Shown here in pieces: positions 1 to 6,571 of a stretch of DNA of 16,442 bases. The DNA is from CADAWZ01 sp045114665 (GTDB lineage: Bacteria > Vulcanimicrobiota > CADAWZ01). Location of the stretch: assembly GCA_045114665.1 (NCBI GenBank), contig JBGUKW010000235.1, forward strand, positions 1 through 16,442, read 5' to 3'. The notes beneath the pieces were generated by a model. That model did no database searches. It was not told the origin of the DNA and was given only the letters and a program-made list of their open reading frames with translations. The first letter of the stretch is position 1. The number at the start of each line of letters is the position of its first letter. The translations under genes and the position numbers were made by a program.

Positions 1-25
1 ATATATGGCTGTACACTGCCACTTT

Positions 26-54
26 GTCATTGCGAGGCGTAGCCGTGGCAATCT
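26..54. repeat. GC-rich imperfect palindromic repeat (REP-like)
   Basis: A 29-base GC-rich island in very AT-rich surroundings. The outer arms ATTGC (29-33) and GCAAT (48-52) are complementary, with an inner GGC-GTA-GCC mini-hairpin (36-44). Its look (GTCATTGC at one end, GGCAATCT at the other) matches a type of short dispersed palindromic repeat I have seen in intergenic DNA of many unrelated bacteria; that comparison is from memory. It lies downstream of hsdS. Only one full copy is in this window. A 9-base fragment (GCAATGACA, 1491-1499) recurs inverted on the other side of hsdS. Confidence 0.6.
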
Positions 55-99
55 AAGCCTGTAAATTATTATTTACTTAAAAAATGACATCGCTTCTAA

Positions 100-1410
100 T
101 TACAGTATTGTTTTTAATAATTCGATTGAATTTTCTTCATTTGGATTATTTGTTCCAAGGATTCCACCAAATGCACGAGTTAAAAGGTTCTTTTTCAATT
201 CCTCAACTCTTTCTATTTCTTTTTCTGCTATTTCTTTGACTTGTTTTTCTTTTGACAAAACGAAATCAAGGATTTTTACAATCTCTTTTTGTTCTTCAAG
301 TGGTGGAAGATTTATAGGCAATTTAGAATAACTTCTAACATTAAAATGTTCTATAACACTACCTCTTTTATTTGCAAATATTTCATCACGAATAATTGGA
401 GAATTGGTATATGCACATAAAAATTCAGACAATATTTTATCTTTATTTGGAATAGCAATTAAAACATCTATTGCATTAAAACCATCAAATTCTTCTGTAA
501 CCATACAAGCAGTACCTGGATTTCCTGAACGAACAATTAAAATATCTCCAGTATGAACAATAGTTCTTTTATTTAGTTTCATACCTATTGGATTTAAATA
601 AACCCAATCAAAATTATCGACATGAAACTCACGAACATTTGCAGAACGAAAGGCAGGAGTTCCATTTTTTTCATCAGTGTAATATTGACTTGGTTTTATA
701 ACTATTCCAACTTTTACATCTTTGCAAACATTACCTATATTTGTATTAACCCAATTATCAAAAGATATATTATTTTCTTTTCTCCAATTTTTAGTCAATT
801 CGCCAATAAATGCTTTGTGTAAAATTAAATTTTTCCTATAATTATAAGTATCAACAACTTTTTCTAATTTCTCTTTTGCCTCATTGAGTTTAGAAATGTA
901 GTTGTCAAGTTTATTTACAATCCGTTCTTGTTCAGCAAGTGGTGGAAGAGGAACTGGAAAAACTTTTAACTTATTTATAGTTATTTGTGGTTGAGCTGAA
1001 CCTGTTACTATTCTTTTAACATTAAGAATTGAATATAAATAATAAATAAATTTTGCAGGAATTGATATATTTTTTCCTTCAATAATCAAAGAATTACTTG
1101 TTATAAAAGATTTAGGAAATGAAAAATTCATTACCCCACTATAAGCTCCTCTACAACTCATAAGAGCCTTGGGCTGTTCAAACATATATTCATTATAATA
1201 TCCAATCTGACCATTTGCCCCAAAAACAGGAAATCCTTCTTCTATTAAGTCTTTAGAATATAATCCTTTACCATATACTATAGAAAAAATTGATTCCGTT
1301 TTTACCCAACACCAATTTTGAGGTATTTTATAAGGTTGTTTATCAACTGGAATAAGTGCATTATTCAATTTTTCTTCTATTGTCGATTCTTCGGCTTTTT
1401 TTTTTGCCAT
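100..1410 (-). CDS. hsdS: Type I restriction-modification system specificity subunit (HsdS)
   Basis: The 436-residue protein has the two-fold layout of HsdS, the subunit that selects the DNA target for a type I methylase/restriction complex. A Lys-rich start and a QPYKIPQNWCWV segment (25-36) open the first target-recognition domain (about 30-155). A conserved helical region follows, starting LPPLAEQERIV (155-165), then a second recognition domain (about 215-368), then a second conserved region starting LPPLEEQKEIV (368-378). The near-identical repeats are the HsdS hallmark, and the length is typical. The start is supported by a GAGGAG ribosome binding site just upstream (1414-1421, minus strand). 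Codons 2-5 sit in a run of ten A residues (1396-1405), a possible slippage site. No hsdM or hsdR is visible: upstream is nfnA, so partners are either left of the window or absent. The target sequence cannot be predicted. Confidence 0.93.
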   Translation of the reverse strand: MAKKKAEESTIEEKLNNALIPVDKQPYKIPQNWCWVKTESIFSIVYGKGLYSKDLIEEGFPVFGANGQIGYYNEYMFEQPKALMSCRGAYSGVMNFSFPKSFITSNSLIIEGKNISIPAKFIYYLYSILNVKRIVTGSAQPQITINKLKVFPVPLPPLAEQERIVNKLDNYISKLNEAKEKLEKVVDTYNYRKNLILHKAFIGELTKNWRKENNISFDNWVNTNIGNVCKDVKVGIVIKPSQYYTDEKNGTPAFRSANVREFHVDNFDWVYLNPIGMKLNKRTIVHTGDILIVRSGNPGTACMVTEEFDGFNAIDVLIAIPNKDKILSEFLCAYTNSPIIRDEIFANKRGSVIEHFNVRSYSKLPINLPPLEEQKEIVKILDFVLSKEKQVKEIAEKEIERVEELKKNLLTRAFGGILGTNNPNEENSIELLKTIL

Positions 1411-1470
1411 TGTCTCTCCTCTTCTGTCTCTTCAGTCGTCCTTCTCTCATAAAAAAATATTTTTTGTTAA

Positions 1471-1562
1471 ATTAACTCGTTCTGCTAAATGCAATGACAT
1501 TTCCTCTAAATAGAGGCTTTTTGGGTAATTTTTACAAACAAGCCCTAATTCGCCGAGTTAAT
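1471..1562. repeat. Inverted repeat spanning the nfnA-hsdS junction
   Basis: ATTAACTCG (1471-1479) and CGAGTTAAT (1554-1562) are perfect 9-base inverted arms about 90 bases apart. Between them are a small hairpin CCTCT-AAAT-AGAGG (1503-1516) and the sequence GCAATGACA (1491-1499), which is the inverse of the start of the palindromic repeat at 26-54. The right arm lies inside the last codons of nfnA and beyond its stop lies the rest of the repeat. It could be a large stem-loop acting as transcript end, or the footprint of an insertion. No T-run follows on the minus strand, so I do not call it an intrinsic terminator. Confidence 0.45.
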
Positions 1563-2390
1563 AGAAAGATTGCAAACATGATCTTCTGCCTCTGCTTCTT
1601 CTTTTCTGTACATTCTCTGTCTAAGCATAAGAGAAGCAAAATCCACCAAATGACCGTCAAACTCTGGTCCATCTATACATGCAAATTTTGTTTCATCCCC
1701 TACTTGAACTCTACAGCCACCACACATTCCAGTTCCGTCAATCATGATTGGATTTAAACTTACTATTGTCTTGACACCATATTTTTTTGTAAGATCAGCA
1801 ACTGTTTTCATCATTATAACAGGACCAATAGCTGTTACTTGTGCAATTTTTTCGCCTCTATCTATTATTGATTTCAAAGCATCAGTAACAAAGCCTTTAA
1901 TTCCTTTTGAGCCATCATCTGTAGTTATAATAACTTCATCACTTATTTTTTTTAATTCATCTTCGAGAATCAAAATATCTGAATTTCTTGCTCCTATTAT
2001 TGAAATAACTTTATTACCTATCTCTTTCATGCTTCTAACAATAGGATATATTGGGGCAATTCCAATTCCACCACCAACACAAATAACAGTCTTGTCAGTT
2101 TTGTATATCTCTGATTTTTGACCGAGTGGACCAACAAAATCTTTTACATAATCACCCTCATTTTTTTCAGATAGTAATTTTGTAGAAACTCCTATAGCTT
2201 GAAATATAATAGTTATAATTCCTTTTTCTCTATCAAAATCTGCTATTGTAAGCGGAATCCTCTCTCCAAATTCATCTATATTTACGATTACAAATTGACC
2301 TGCACATGCTTTTTTGGCAATCTGTCTTGCCTCGATTTCAAATAAAAAAACATCTTTTGAAAGAATTTTCTTTTTTATTATTTTAAACAT
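1545..2390 (-). CDS. NfnA/SudB-like FAD and 2Fe-2S electron-transfer subunit (ferredoxin-NADP+ reductase small subunit)
   Basis: This 281-residue protein belongs to the family of sulfide dehydrogenase SudB, NfnA and dihydroorotate dehydrogenase electron-transfer subunit PyrK. Visible parts are an N-terminal FAD-binding beta barrel with RIPLT (44-48), an NAD(P)-binding motif GGGIGIAP (106-113), and a C-terminal cluster site with Cys223, Cys226 and Cys238 plus nearby Asp218 in DGTGMCGGC. In NfnA the 2Fe-2S cluster is known to use three Cys and one Asp. With a large NfnB/SudA (GltA-like) subunit, such proteins exchange electrons among NADH, NADPH and ferredoxin in the cytoplasm. That partner normally lies immediately downstream; here hsdS does. 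The start codon has an AGAAGGA ribosome binding site (2397-2403) six bases away. It lies only 22 bases beyond the hairpin following tRNA-Gln, so it may depend on read-through from the tRNA promoter. The last six residues (SINSAN) overlap an inverted repeat and may be a non-native tail. NfnA is more likely than PyrK because no pyr genes are nearby. Confidence 0.85.
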   Translation of the reverse strand: MFKIIKKKILSKDVFLFEIEARQIAKKACAGQFVIVNIDEFGERIPLTIADFDREKGIITIIFQAIGVSTKLLSEKNEGDYVKDFVGPLGQKSEIYKTDKTVICVGGGIGIAPIYPIVRSMKEIGNKVISIIGARNSDILILEDELKKISDEVIITTDDGSKGIKGFVTDALKSIIDRGEKIAQVTAIGPVIMMKTVADLTKKYGVKTIVSLNPIMIDGTGMCGGCRVQVGDETKFACIDGPEFDGHLVDFASLMLRQRMYRKEEAEAEDHVCNLSINSAN

Positions 2391-2412
2391 GATCTATCCT
2401 TCTTTTTTAGAT

Positions 2413-2450
2413 AAAAAAATAAGTGCTGATTCAAATTGACCAACACTTAT
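2413..2450 (-). terminator. Intrinsic terminator or attenuator after tRNA-Gln
   Basis: On the minus strand, an arm beginning ATAAGTG (2450-2439) pairs with one ending CACTTAT (2430-2419). The stem is about 12 bp with two G-U wobbles, followed by seven T residues (2419-2413). It lies 8 bases past the tRNA 3' end, so it should end the tRNA transcript. Because nfnA starts 22 bases further on, it may instead be a partial terminator. Confidence 0.75.
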
Positions 2451-2457
2451 AAAAAAA

Positions 2458-2528
2458 CTGAGGCGGCAGGATTCGAACCTGCGATATCGGATCCAAAGTC
2501 CGATGCCTTACCACTTGGCCACGCCTCA
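2458..2528 (-). tRNA. tRNA-Gln (anticodon UUG)
   Basis: A full cloverleaf folds on the minus strand: acceptor TGAGGCG/CGCCTCA, D-arm GCC...GGC, anticodon arm TCGGA-CTTTGGA-TCCGA with anticodon TTG, T-arm GCAGG-TTCGAAT-CCTGC, and discriminator base G, typical of glutamine tRNAs. It is 71 bases long and CCA is not encoded. It reads CAA, the preferred glutamine codon in an AT-rich genome. Confidence 0.97.
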
Positions 2529-2542
2529 ATTCAACAGACACT

Positions 2543-2571
2543 ATTATAATTAAAAATATTAAATATGTCAA
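2543..2571 (-). promoter_or_regulatory. Consensus sigma70 promoter for tRNA-Gln
   Basis: On the minus strand, TTGACA (2571-2566) and TATAAT (2548-2543) are perfect consensus hexamers separated by exactly 17 bases. Transcription should begin near 2536, about 8 bases before the mature tRNA 5' end. Read-through would also carry it into nfnA. Confidence 0.9.
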
Positions 2572-2601
2572 TATATTTTAAAAATATTTTTTAAAAAAAT
2601 T

Positions 2602-4215
2602 TTATTTAATTTTCACAGAATTCATCACTTTATCAACATCTGATGTATTTTCAGGCTTTGGAAATTCTGCAATTAAAATATAAATTTTACCATTATTTGT
2701 TGTAGAAAAAACCTTTCTAATCTTATTTGACTGCGTTTTTCCCTCAATAACAGAATATTTAGTTCCATTAAATGTTACTTCACTTGTCTGCTTTGAATTT
2801 ATCTTTCCAATAAATTTTTCAGCTTCTCTTTTTGCAGAAGATTCATCACTTCCTCTTCCTGATATTGGCTTATAGACTATAAACATTATTCCCTTTTCAA
2901 AATTTGACATAACCCACATATATTTATCATCTATATTAGACTGCTGTGGAACATCAGCCCATTCAGAGGTTATAGTCATAGACACATCTCCTTCAGGACT
3001 TTCTGCCAAAATATCTGTATTTTGAATTGCAGGAGAAGCAATATTTGCACTTGCTGGAACATTCATTGAGTTTAATTTTTGACTTGCAAGCTGTGCATAA
3101 GGGGAATTTGATATTTGACTACATTTATTTAAAAATTCAATACTGCTATTTTTTTCTTCTTCTGTTGTCCCTGCTCCATAAATCAAACCAATAGCATATA
3201 GCGATTCGGCATCATTAGGATTTATACCAACAACAGTTTTAAATTCTCCTAAAGCCTCTGCATATTTTTTCTCTTTTGAATATGTCAAAGCAAGTGCTTT
3301 ATGAAGTTCTGCAGAAAATGGAAAATTTCTACTCGCTTTTTTATAACAAGCTTCAGCATCAAAATATCTTCCCATTTTATAATAAATATTTCCCATATTT
3401 ATTGCAGCCTTTATAGAATATGGATTTTTAACATTAGCCGTCTTATAATAGTTCATGGCCGATAGTGAATCGCCTTTTTGTTCTGCTAAATATCCAAGAT
3501 TTAAATATGCTTCAACATAATTAGGGCGTTGTTCAGTTATTTTCTTAAAATTTTTCTCAGCTTCTTCTATATTGCCACTTTTAGCTTGTAACATAGCCAA
3601 CATATTTCTTGCATATACATTATTTGGACTTTTTTCAAGTGCAGCTTTTAATGTCTTAGTAGCTTTCTCAGTATCTCCTGACATTATCTCTTCAATACCT
3701 TTTGTATAAAGAGCAATACTCGAATCAGGATTTATTTTTGCCGACTTTTTCCATTCTGCTACAGCTTCTGGAAGTCTGTCCATAGCTTGATATGCAACAC
3801 CAGTATAATAATACAACTCTCCTGCTTTTGGAAACTCTTTCTTTATTTTAGCAAGCATTTTTATAGTCGCCTCATATTTGCCTTTTTCAATTAAACTTTT
3901 GGCATAATTTGCACTCGCTGCTAAAATATTATTTTCTGCATCTTTATAGCCAGGTTTTATAGATAATGCTTTGTGATAAAGTTCCAATGCCTTATCATAA
4001 TCATGCATCTCTGCATATATAAACCCCAAATTATTTGCAATAACATGACTTTGTTTCATTTTTAAAAGTTTTTCATAACATTCAGCTGCCTGAGAATATT
4101 GTTTTTTCATAACCAAATTATCAGCTTTTTTCTTCAAATCATCAAATTGAGTAGCCCATGAAAATGAAAAACAAGATAAAACCATAACTAAAACGAAGAA
4201 AAATATTTTTTTCAT
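2602..4215 (-). CDS. Exported TPR-repeat protein with beta-rich C-terminal domain
   Basis: The 537-residue protein begins with a hydrophobic signal sequence; cleavage is plausible after Ala21 (SWA|TQ). An alternative is a lipoprotein cut before Cys15 (VLSC). Residues 23-380 form about nine to ten tetratricopeptide repeats with repeated patterns such as A..NLG.IYAE...YDKALE.Y..AL and P. These are helical scaffolds for protein-protein contacts. A Ser/Pro/Ala-rich linker (about 383-410) leads to a C-terminal domain (about 410-537) rich in beta strands. Its ending (NNGKIYILIAEF...VDKVMNSVKI) resembles PsbP/DcrB-like (Mog1p/PsbP) folds; this is inference only. It probably works outside the cytoplasmic membrane in envelope assembly or secretion. 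The specific role is not known. The start has an AAAGG ribosome binding site (4224-4228, minus strand). Confidence 0.85.
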   Translation of the reverse strand: MKKIFFFVLVMVLSCFSFSWATQFDDLKKKADNLVMKKQYSQAAECYEKLLKMKQSHVIANNLGFIYAEMHDYDKALELYHKALSIKPGYKDAENNILAASANYAKSLIEKGKYEATIKMLAKIKKEFPKAGELYYYTGVAYQAMDRLPEAVAEWKKSAKINPDSSIALYTKGIEEIMSGDTEKATKTLKAALEKSPNNVYARNMLAMLQAKSGNIEEAEKNFKKITEQRPNYVEAYLNLGYLAEQKGDSLSAMNYYKTANVKNPYSIKAAINMGNIYYKMGRYFDAEACYKKASRNFPFSAELHKALALTYSKEKKYAEALGEFKTVVGINPNDAESLYAIGLIYGAGTTEEEKNSSIEFLNKCSQISNSPYAQLASQKLNSMNVPASANIASPAIQNTDILAESPEGDVSMTITSEWADVPQQSNIDDKYMWVMSNFEKGIMFIVYKPISGRGSDESSAKREAEKFIGKINSKQTSEVTFNGTKYSVIEGKTQSNKIRKVFSTTNNGKIYILIAEFPKPENTSDVDKVMNSVKIK

Positions 4216-4242
4216 GATTATTACCTTTCAATTTTTTATATA

Positions 4243-4248
4243 ATTATA
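4243..4248 (-). promoter_or_regulatory. Probable -10 element for the TPR gene
   Basis: TATAAT on the minus strand (4248-4243) lies 28 bases from the start codon. I see no good -35 hexamer at the expected distance, so this is a weak call resting on the -10 alone. Confidence 0.4.
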
Positions 4249-4359
4249 GTATGTTTTTTCTATTTATTATTCCTCATTGCCTTTGTTAGAAAGCAGTATA
4301 TTTTATTTTTTTTACTAAAAACTAAAAAACTTTTTATATTTTTTTAAAAATCACACAAT

Positions 4360-4494
4360 TTATCCACTTATCCACAACAAAAACTTTTAAAATGTGGATA
4401 AATGATCATGACTTATAACCATGACTTCTTACAAAAATATAATCTGCTTTTTTAAGAAATAAAATTCAACATATTATTCACTGTTATTTCCACA
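4360..4494. other. DnaA-box cluster A (part of a bipartite origin)
   Basis: The gap between the divergent TPR and secG genes holds TTATCCACT (4360-4368) overlapping by one base a perfect box TTATCCACA (4368-4376), and an inverted perfect box TGTGGATAA (4393-4401). Near-matches are TTATTCACT (4474-4482) and ATTTCCACA (4486-4494). Next to the boxes, on the minus strand, are AGTCATGGTTATA (4426-4414) and AGTCATGAT (4413-4405) in 13-base tandem. The gene direction of the whole window flips here. A DnaA-binding role is inferred from the box matches and from similarity to the cluster upstream of dnaA. Confidence 0.75.
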
Positions 4495-4525
4495 TGCTTT
4501 TTAAAAAATCAAAATGAATAAATGC

Positions 4526-4554
4526 TTGACATAAAATTAATTGAATGCTAAAAT
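4526..4554 (+). promoter_or_regulatory. Sigma70 promoter of the secG-oppADF operon
   Basis: TTGACA (4526-4531) and TAAAAT (4549-4554) are 17 bases apart, with a TGC extended -10 just upstream of the second hexamer. Transcription should start near 4561, giving a structured leader of about 120 bases before secG. Confidence 0.85.
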
Positions 4555-4573
4555 TCTAAGAATAATTATATTA

Positions 4574-4664
4574 TATGATTTTACAATGCAAAATCATAAT
4601 ACATTCTAAAATAGTTCGTAAACAAAATTATTTAAGCAACGAGTAAATCTTACTTAGAATGTAT
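4574..4664 (+). promoter_or_regulatory. Structured 5' leader upstream of secG
   Basis: Two stem-loops are predicted in the leader. Stem 1 is TATGATTTT (4574-4582) with AAAATCATA (4590-4598), 9 bp. Stem 2 starts at the next base: ATACATTCTAA (4599-4609) with TTAGAATGTAT (4654-4664), 11 perfect bp closing a 44-base interior. The right arm ends one base before the GGAGG of secG (4666-4670). No T-run follows. I do not recognise a known riboswitch; a translational or mRNA-stability element is possible. Confidence 0.5.
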
Positions 4665-4681
4665 TGGAGGAATCAATAAAG

Positions 4682-4945
4682 ATGGAAGTAGTTATTTGGA
4701 TTGTTTGTTTTATTTATGGAGTAGTTTGCTTTACTCTCACTGGAGCAGTAATGTTACAAACTTCAAAAGCTGAAGGTTTAGCAGGAATACTCGGTGGTGG
4801 TATGCAGAACGATTTCAAAGGAAAAGAAGCTAAAAATAGCAGAGAAGAAACATTTAAAATGTGGACTAATTACCTTTGTATCGCTTTTGTAATTTTATCA
4901 ATAATTTTGAGTTTTTGGTTTACACATATGCCAATAGCAAAATAG
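4682..4945 (+). CDS. secG: Protein translocase subunit SecG
   Basis: The 87-residue protein has two membrane helices (about 2-24 and 62-82) joined by a cytoplasmic loop. The loop starts with the SecG hallmark VMLQTSKAEGLAGILGGG (23-40). SecG is the small accessory subunit of the SecYEG channel that exports unfolded proteins across the cytoplasmic membrane. Length and layout fit the family. I chose the ATG preceded by GGAGG (4666-4670) with an 11-base gap; an upstream in-frame TTG at 4664 overlaps that site and is unlikely. It is the first gene after a strong promoter and lies 9 bases from oppA, so it is probably co-transcribed with the transporter genes. The pairing of secG with an opp-type operon is unusual. 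Confidence 0.88.
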   Translation: MEVVIWIVCFIYGVVCFTLTGAVMLQTSKAEGLAGILGGGMQNDFKGKEAKNSREETFKMWTNYLCIAFVILSIILSFWFTHMPIAK

Positions 4946-4954
4946 TAGATTAAA

Positions 4955-6571
4955 ATGAATTCAAAAAACATATTTACTGTAATAATATTTAGTATTTTTT
5001 GTTTCTTTTTTTGCTCATCTTGTACAGAATATTTACAAGATAGAATAATAGAAAATAAAATAAAAGTTGCGGTAAAAGGAAAATCATATTCACTAAATCC
5101 ATATATAGCAAAAGAGCAGAATTCTCTTGAAATAAGGGATCTGCTTTTTTTGAGTTTTTTTGACTGGGATGAAAATTGGAATATATTTCCTCGCCTTGCA
5201 GACAATGTCAATCTAAAAAACTTTTATAGGGATTTAGACGGAGAGCACACATTAAAAATAGATATATCTCCAAATGTCAGATGGTCTAATGGTCTATTTT
5301 CAAATACAGGTGATATAACATTTTCTTGTATCGCCATATCACACCCAACTATCGAAAAAATAAATGAATCATGGTTTTCAGATATGGGAAAAATAGAGTC
5401 TATAACTCCATATGCATTTACATTAAAGCTGTCAAGAGCAGATTTATCTTTTATTCCAGATTTTAGACCCATTCCATTTTACGCACTAAAAGATTCAATG
5501 TTTTCTGATTCAAATTCATTTTTTAAAGATCCTGTTAAAATATCTCTTGTATCAAATGGACCTTATAAAATATACAAATATAAATTAAAAAATAGGGCTA
5601 TTTCAAATGTAAGATTGATAAAAAATGAAGAATATATATCAGATACAAATATAGATGAAATAGACATAGACTATTATTCAAACATTTCTAACAAAACATT
5701 TGAAACATATTATAAAAAATATGATTTTTTACCTTCTTTAAATAAAGATCAAGCAGAAATAATAAAAAAAGATAGTGAATATAATGTATTCTCTTGTGAG
5801 GGAACAAAACTTTTTGCAATATTTTTTAATATGAGAGGAATAACATCTGATGTCCTCTTTAGAAATGCAATATATAAGCAAATTGATAGAAAAAAGATAG
5901 CGGAACAATATCTTGATAAAAGTGCAAATTTTGCAGAGAGCTTTTTTAATAAAAGAAGATATGATTTTATTCCATTATTTGACTATCAATATTCTTCAGC
6001 TGAGGCTTTAGATGCAATAGTTGATGCTAGAATGTCAATAAAAGACGGTAAAGTTGTAATAAATGATAAACCAATTCATATTACAATAGCAACAACACCA
6101 GACTCTGCAAATGTAGCTAAAATGGTTGAATCCGATCTAAAAAAAGCAGGAATAGAAACTACATTAAATATATATAAATCTCTTTCTTACTATGATATTT
6201 TAGATTTAAAAGAAAAGCCTGATCTATATGTTATATCTCTTGAATCAGACCTCTTTACAGAACCTGGATCAATATTTTCATCTGGAATGGGAAATGTTTA
6301 TTCTAAAATGCCTTATTCAGATATGTGCCTTTCAAACTGGAGAGATGAATATAATACAAGACTTTGCATTGATTATATAAACATCTCAGATATTGAAGAA
6401 AGAAAAAATATTTCTGAAGAACATCAAAGACTTGTTTTTGAGAATCTTCCTGCAATTCCATTATTCTTTGATTTTAAATATTGTGCTTCTACAAAAAAAA
6501 TTAATGGAATAAAACCACGAGGTTTCGGTTCCGATATGTGGAATGTCGAAACTTGGAAAGTTAATAACTGA
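4955..6571 (+). CDS. Oligopeptide/dipeptide ABC transporter substrate-binding lipoprotein
   Basis: The 538-residue protein has the size and layout of family 5 solute-binding proteins (OppA/DppA type). The N-terminus is hydrophobic and ends FFFCSSCTEY with Cys23 as the likely lipid-anchored residue. The lipobox is loose, because the -3 residue is Cys rather than Leu/Val/Ile. The mature part includes DWDENWNIFPRLADN and ISPNVRWSNG.....DITFS, where this family usually has a W..DG......DV.FS pattern. Also family-like are the later LFRNAIYKQIDRKKIAE, typical of the region before lobe two, and the C-terminal NLPAIPLFF. It should capture peptides or similar solutes outside the membrane and deliver them to a permease. 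No strong ribosome binding site precedes its ATG, so translation may be coupled to secG. Its stop codon overlaps the oppD start (TGATG). The exact ligand cannot be told. Confidence 0.85.
   Translation: MNSKNIFTVIIFSIFCFFFCSSCTEYLQDRIIENKIKVAVKGKSYSLNPYIAKEQNSLEIRDLLFLSFFDWDENWNIFPRLADNVNLKNFYRDLDGEHTLKIDISPNVRWSNGLFSNTGDITFSCIAISHPTIEKINESWFSDMGKIESITPYAFTLKLSRADLSFIPDFRPIPFYALKDSMFSDSNSFFKDPVKISLVSNGPYKIYKYKLKNRAISNVRLIKNEEYISDTNIDEIDIDYYSNISNKTFETYYKKYDFLPSLNKDQAEIIKKDSEYNVFSCEGTKLFAIFFNMRGITSDVLFRNAIYKQIDRKKIAEQYLDKSANFAESFFNKRRYDFIPLFDYQYSSAEALDAIVDARMSIKDGKVVINDKPIHITIATTPDSANVAKMVESDLKKAGIETTLNIYKSLSYYDILDLKEKPDLYVISLESDLFTEPGSIFSSGMGNVYSKMPYSDMCLSNWRDEYNTRLCIDYINISDIEERKNISEEHQRLVFENLPAIPLFFDFKYCASTKKINGIKPRGFGSDMWNVETWKVNN

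Noticed and set aside
1411..1450. Short upstream ORF (ATG at about 1450, minus strand) overlapping the hsdS start
   Set aside because: It is out of frame, lacks a ribosome binding site and encodes a low-complexity basic peptide of about 29 residues; likely a by-product of the purine-rich leader.
1471..1562. Small inverted-repeat transposable element (MITE) at the nfnA-hsdS junction
   Set aside because: No target-site duplication is visible, the arms are only 9 bases and there is no second copy in the window; kept only as an inverted repeat.
1494..1757. Plus-strand ORFs opposite nfnA (1494-1757 and 1744-2121)
   Set aside because: Both are antisense to a clear FAD/2Fe-2S protein gene and have no supporting signals.
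4870..5211. Minus-strand ORF opposite secG and oppA
   Set aside because: It is antisense to two well-supported genes, has no ribosome site and shows no family resemblance; a shadow ORF.
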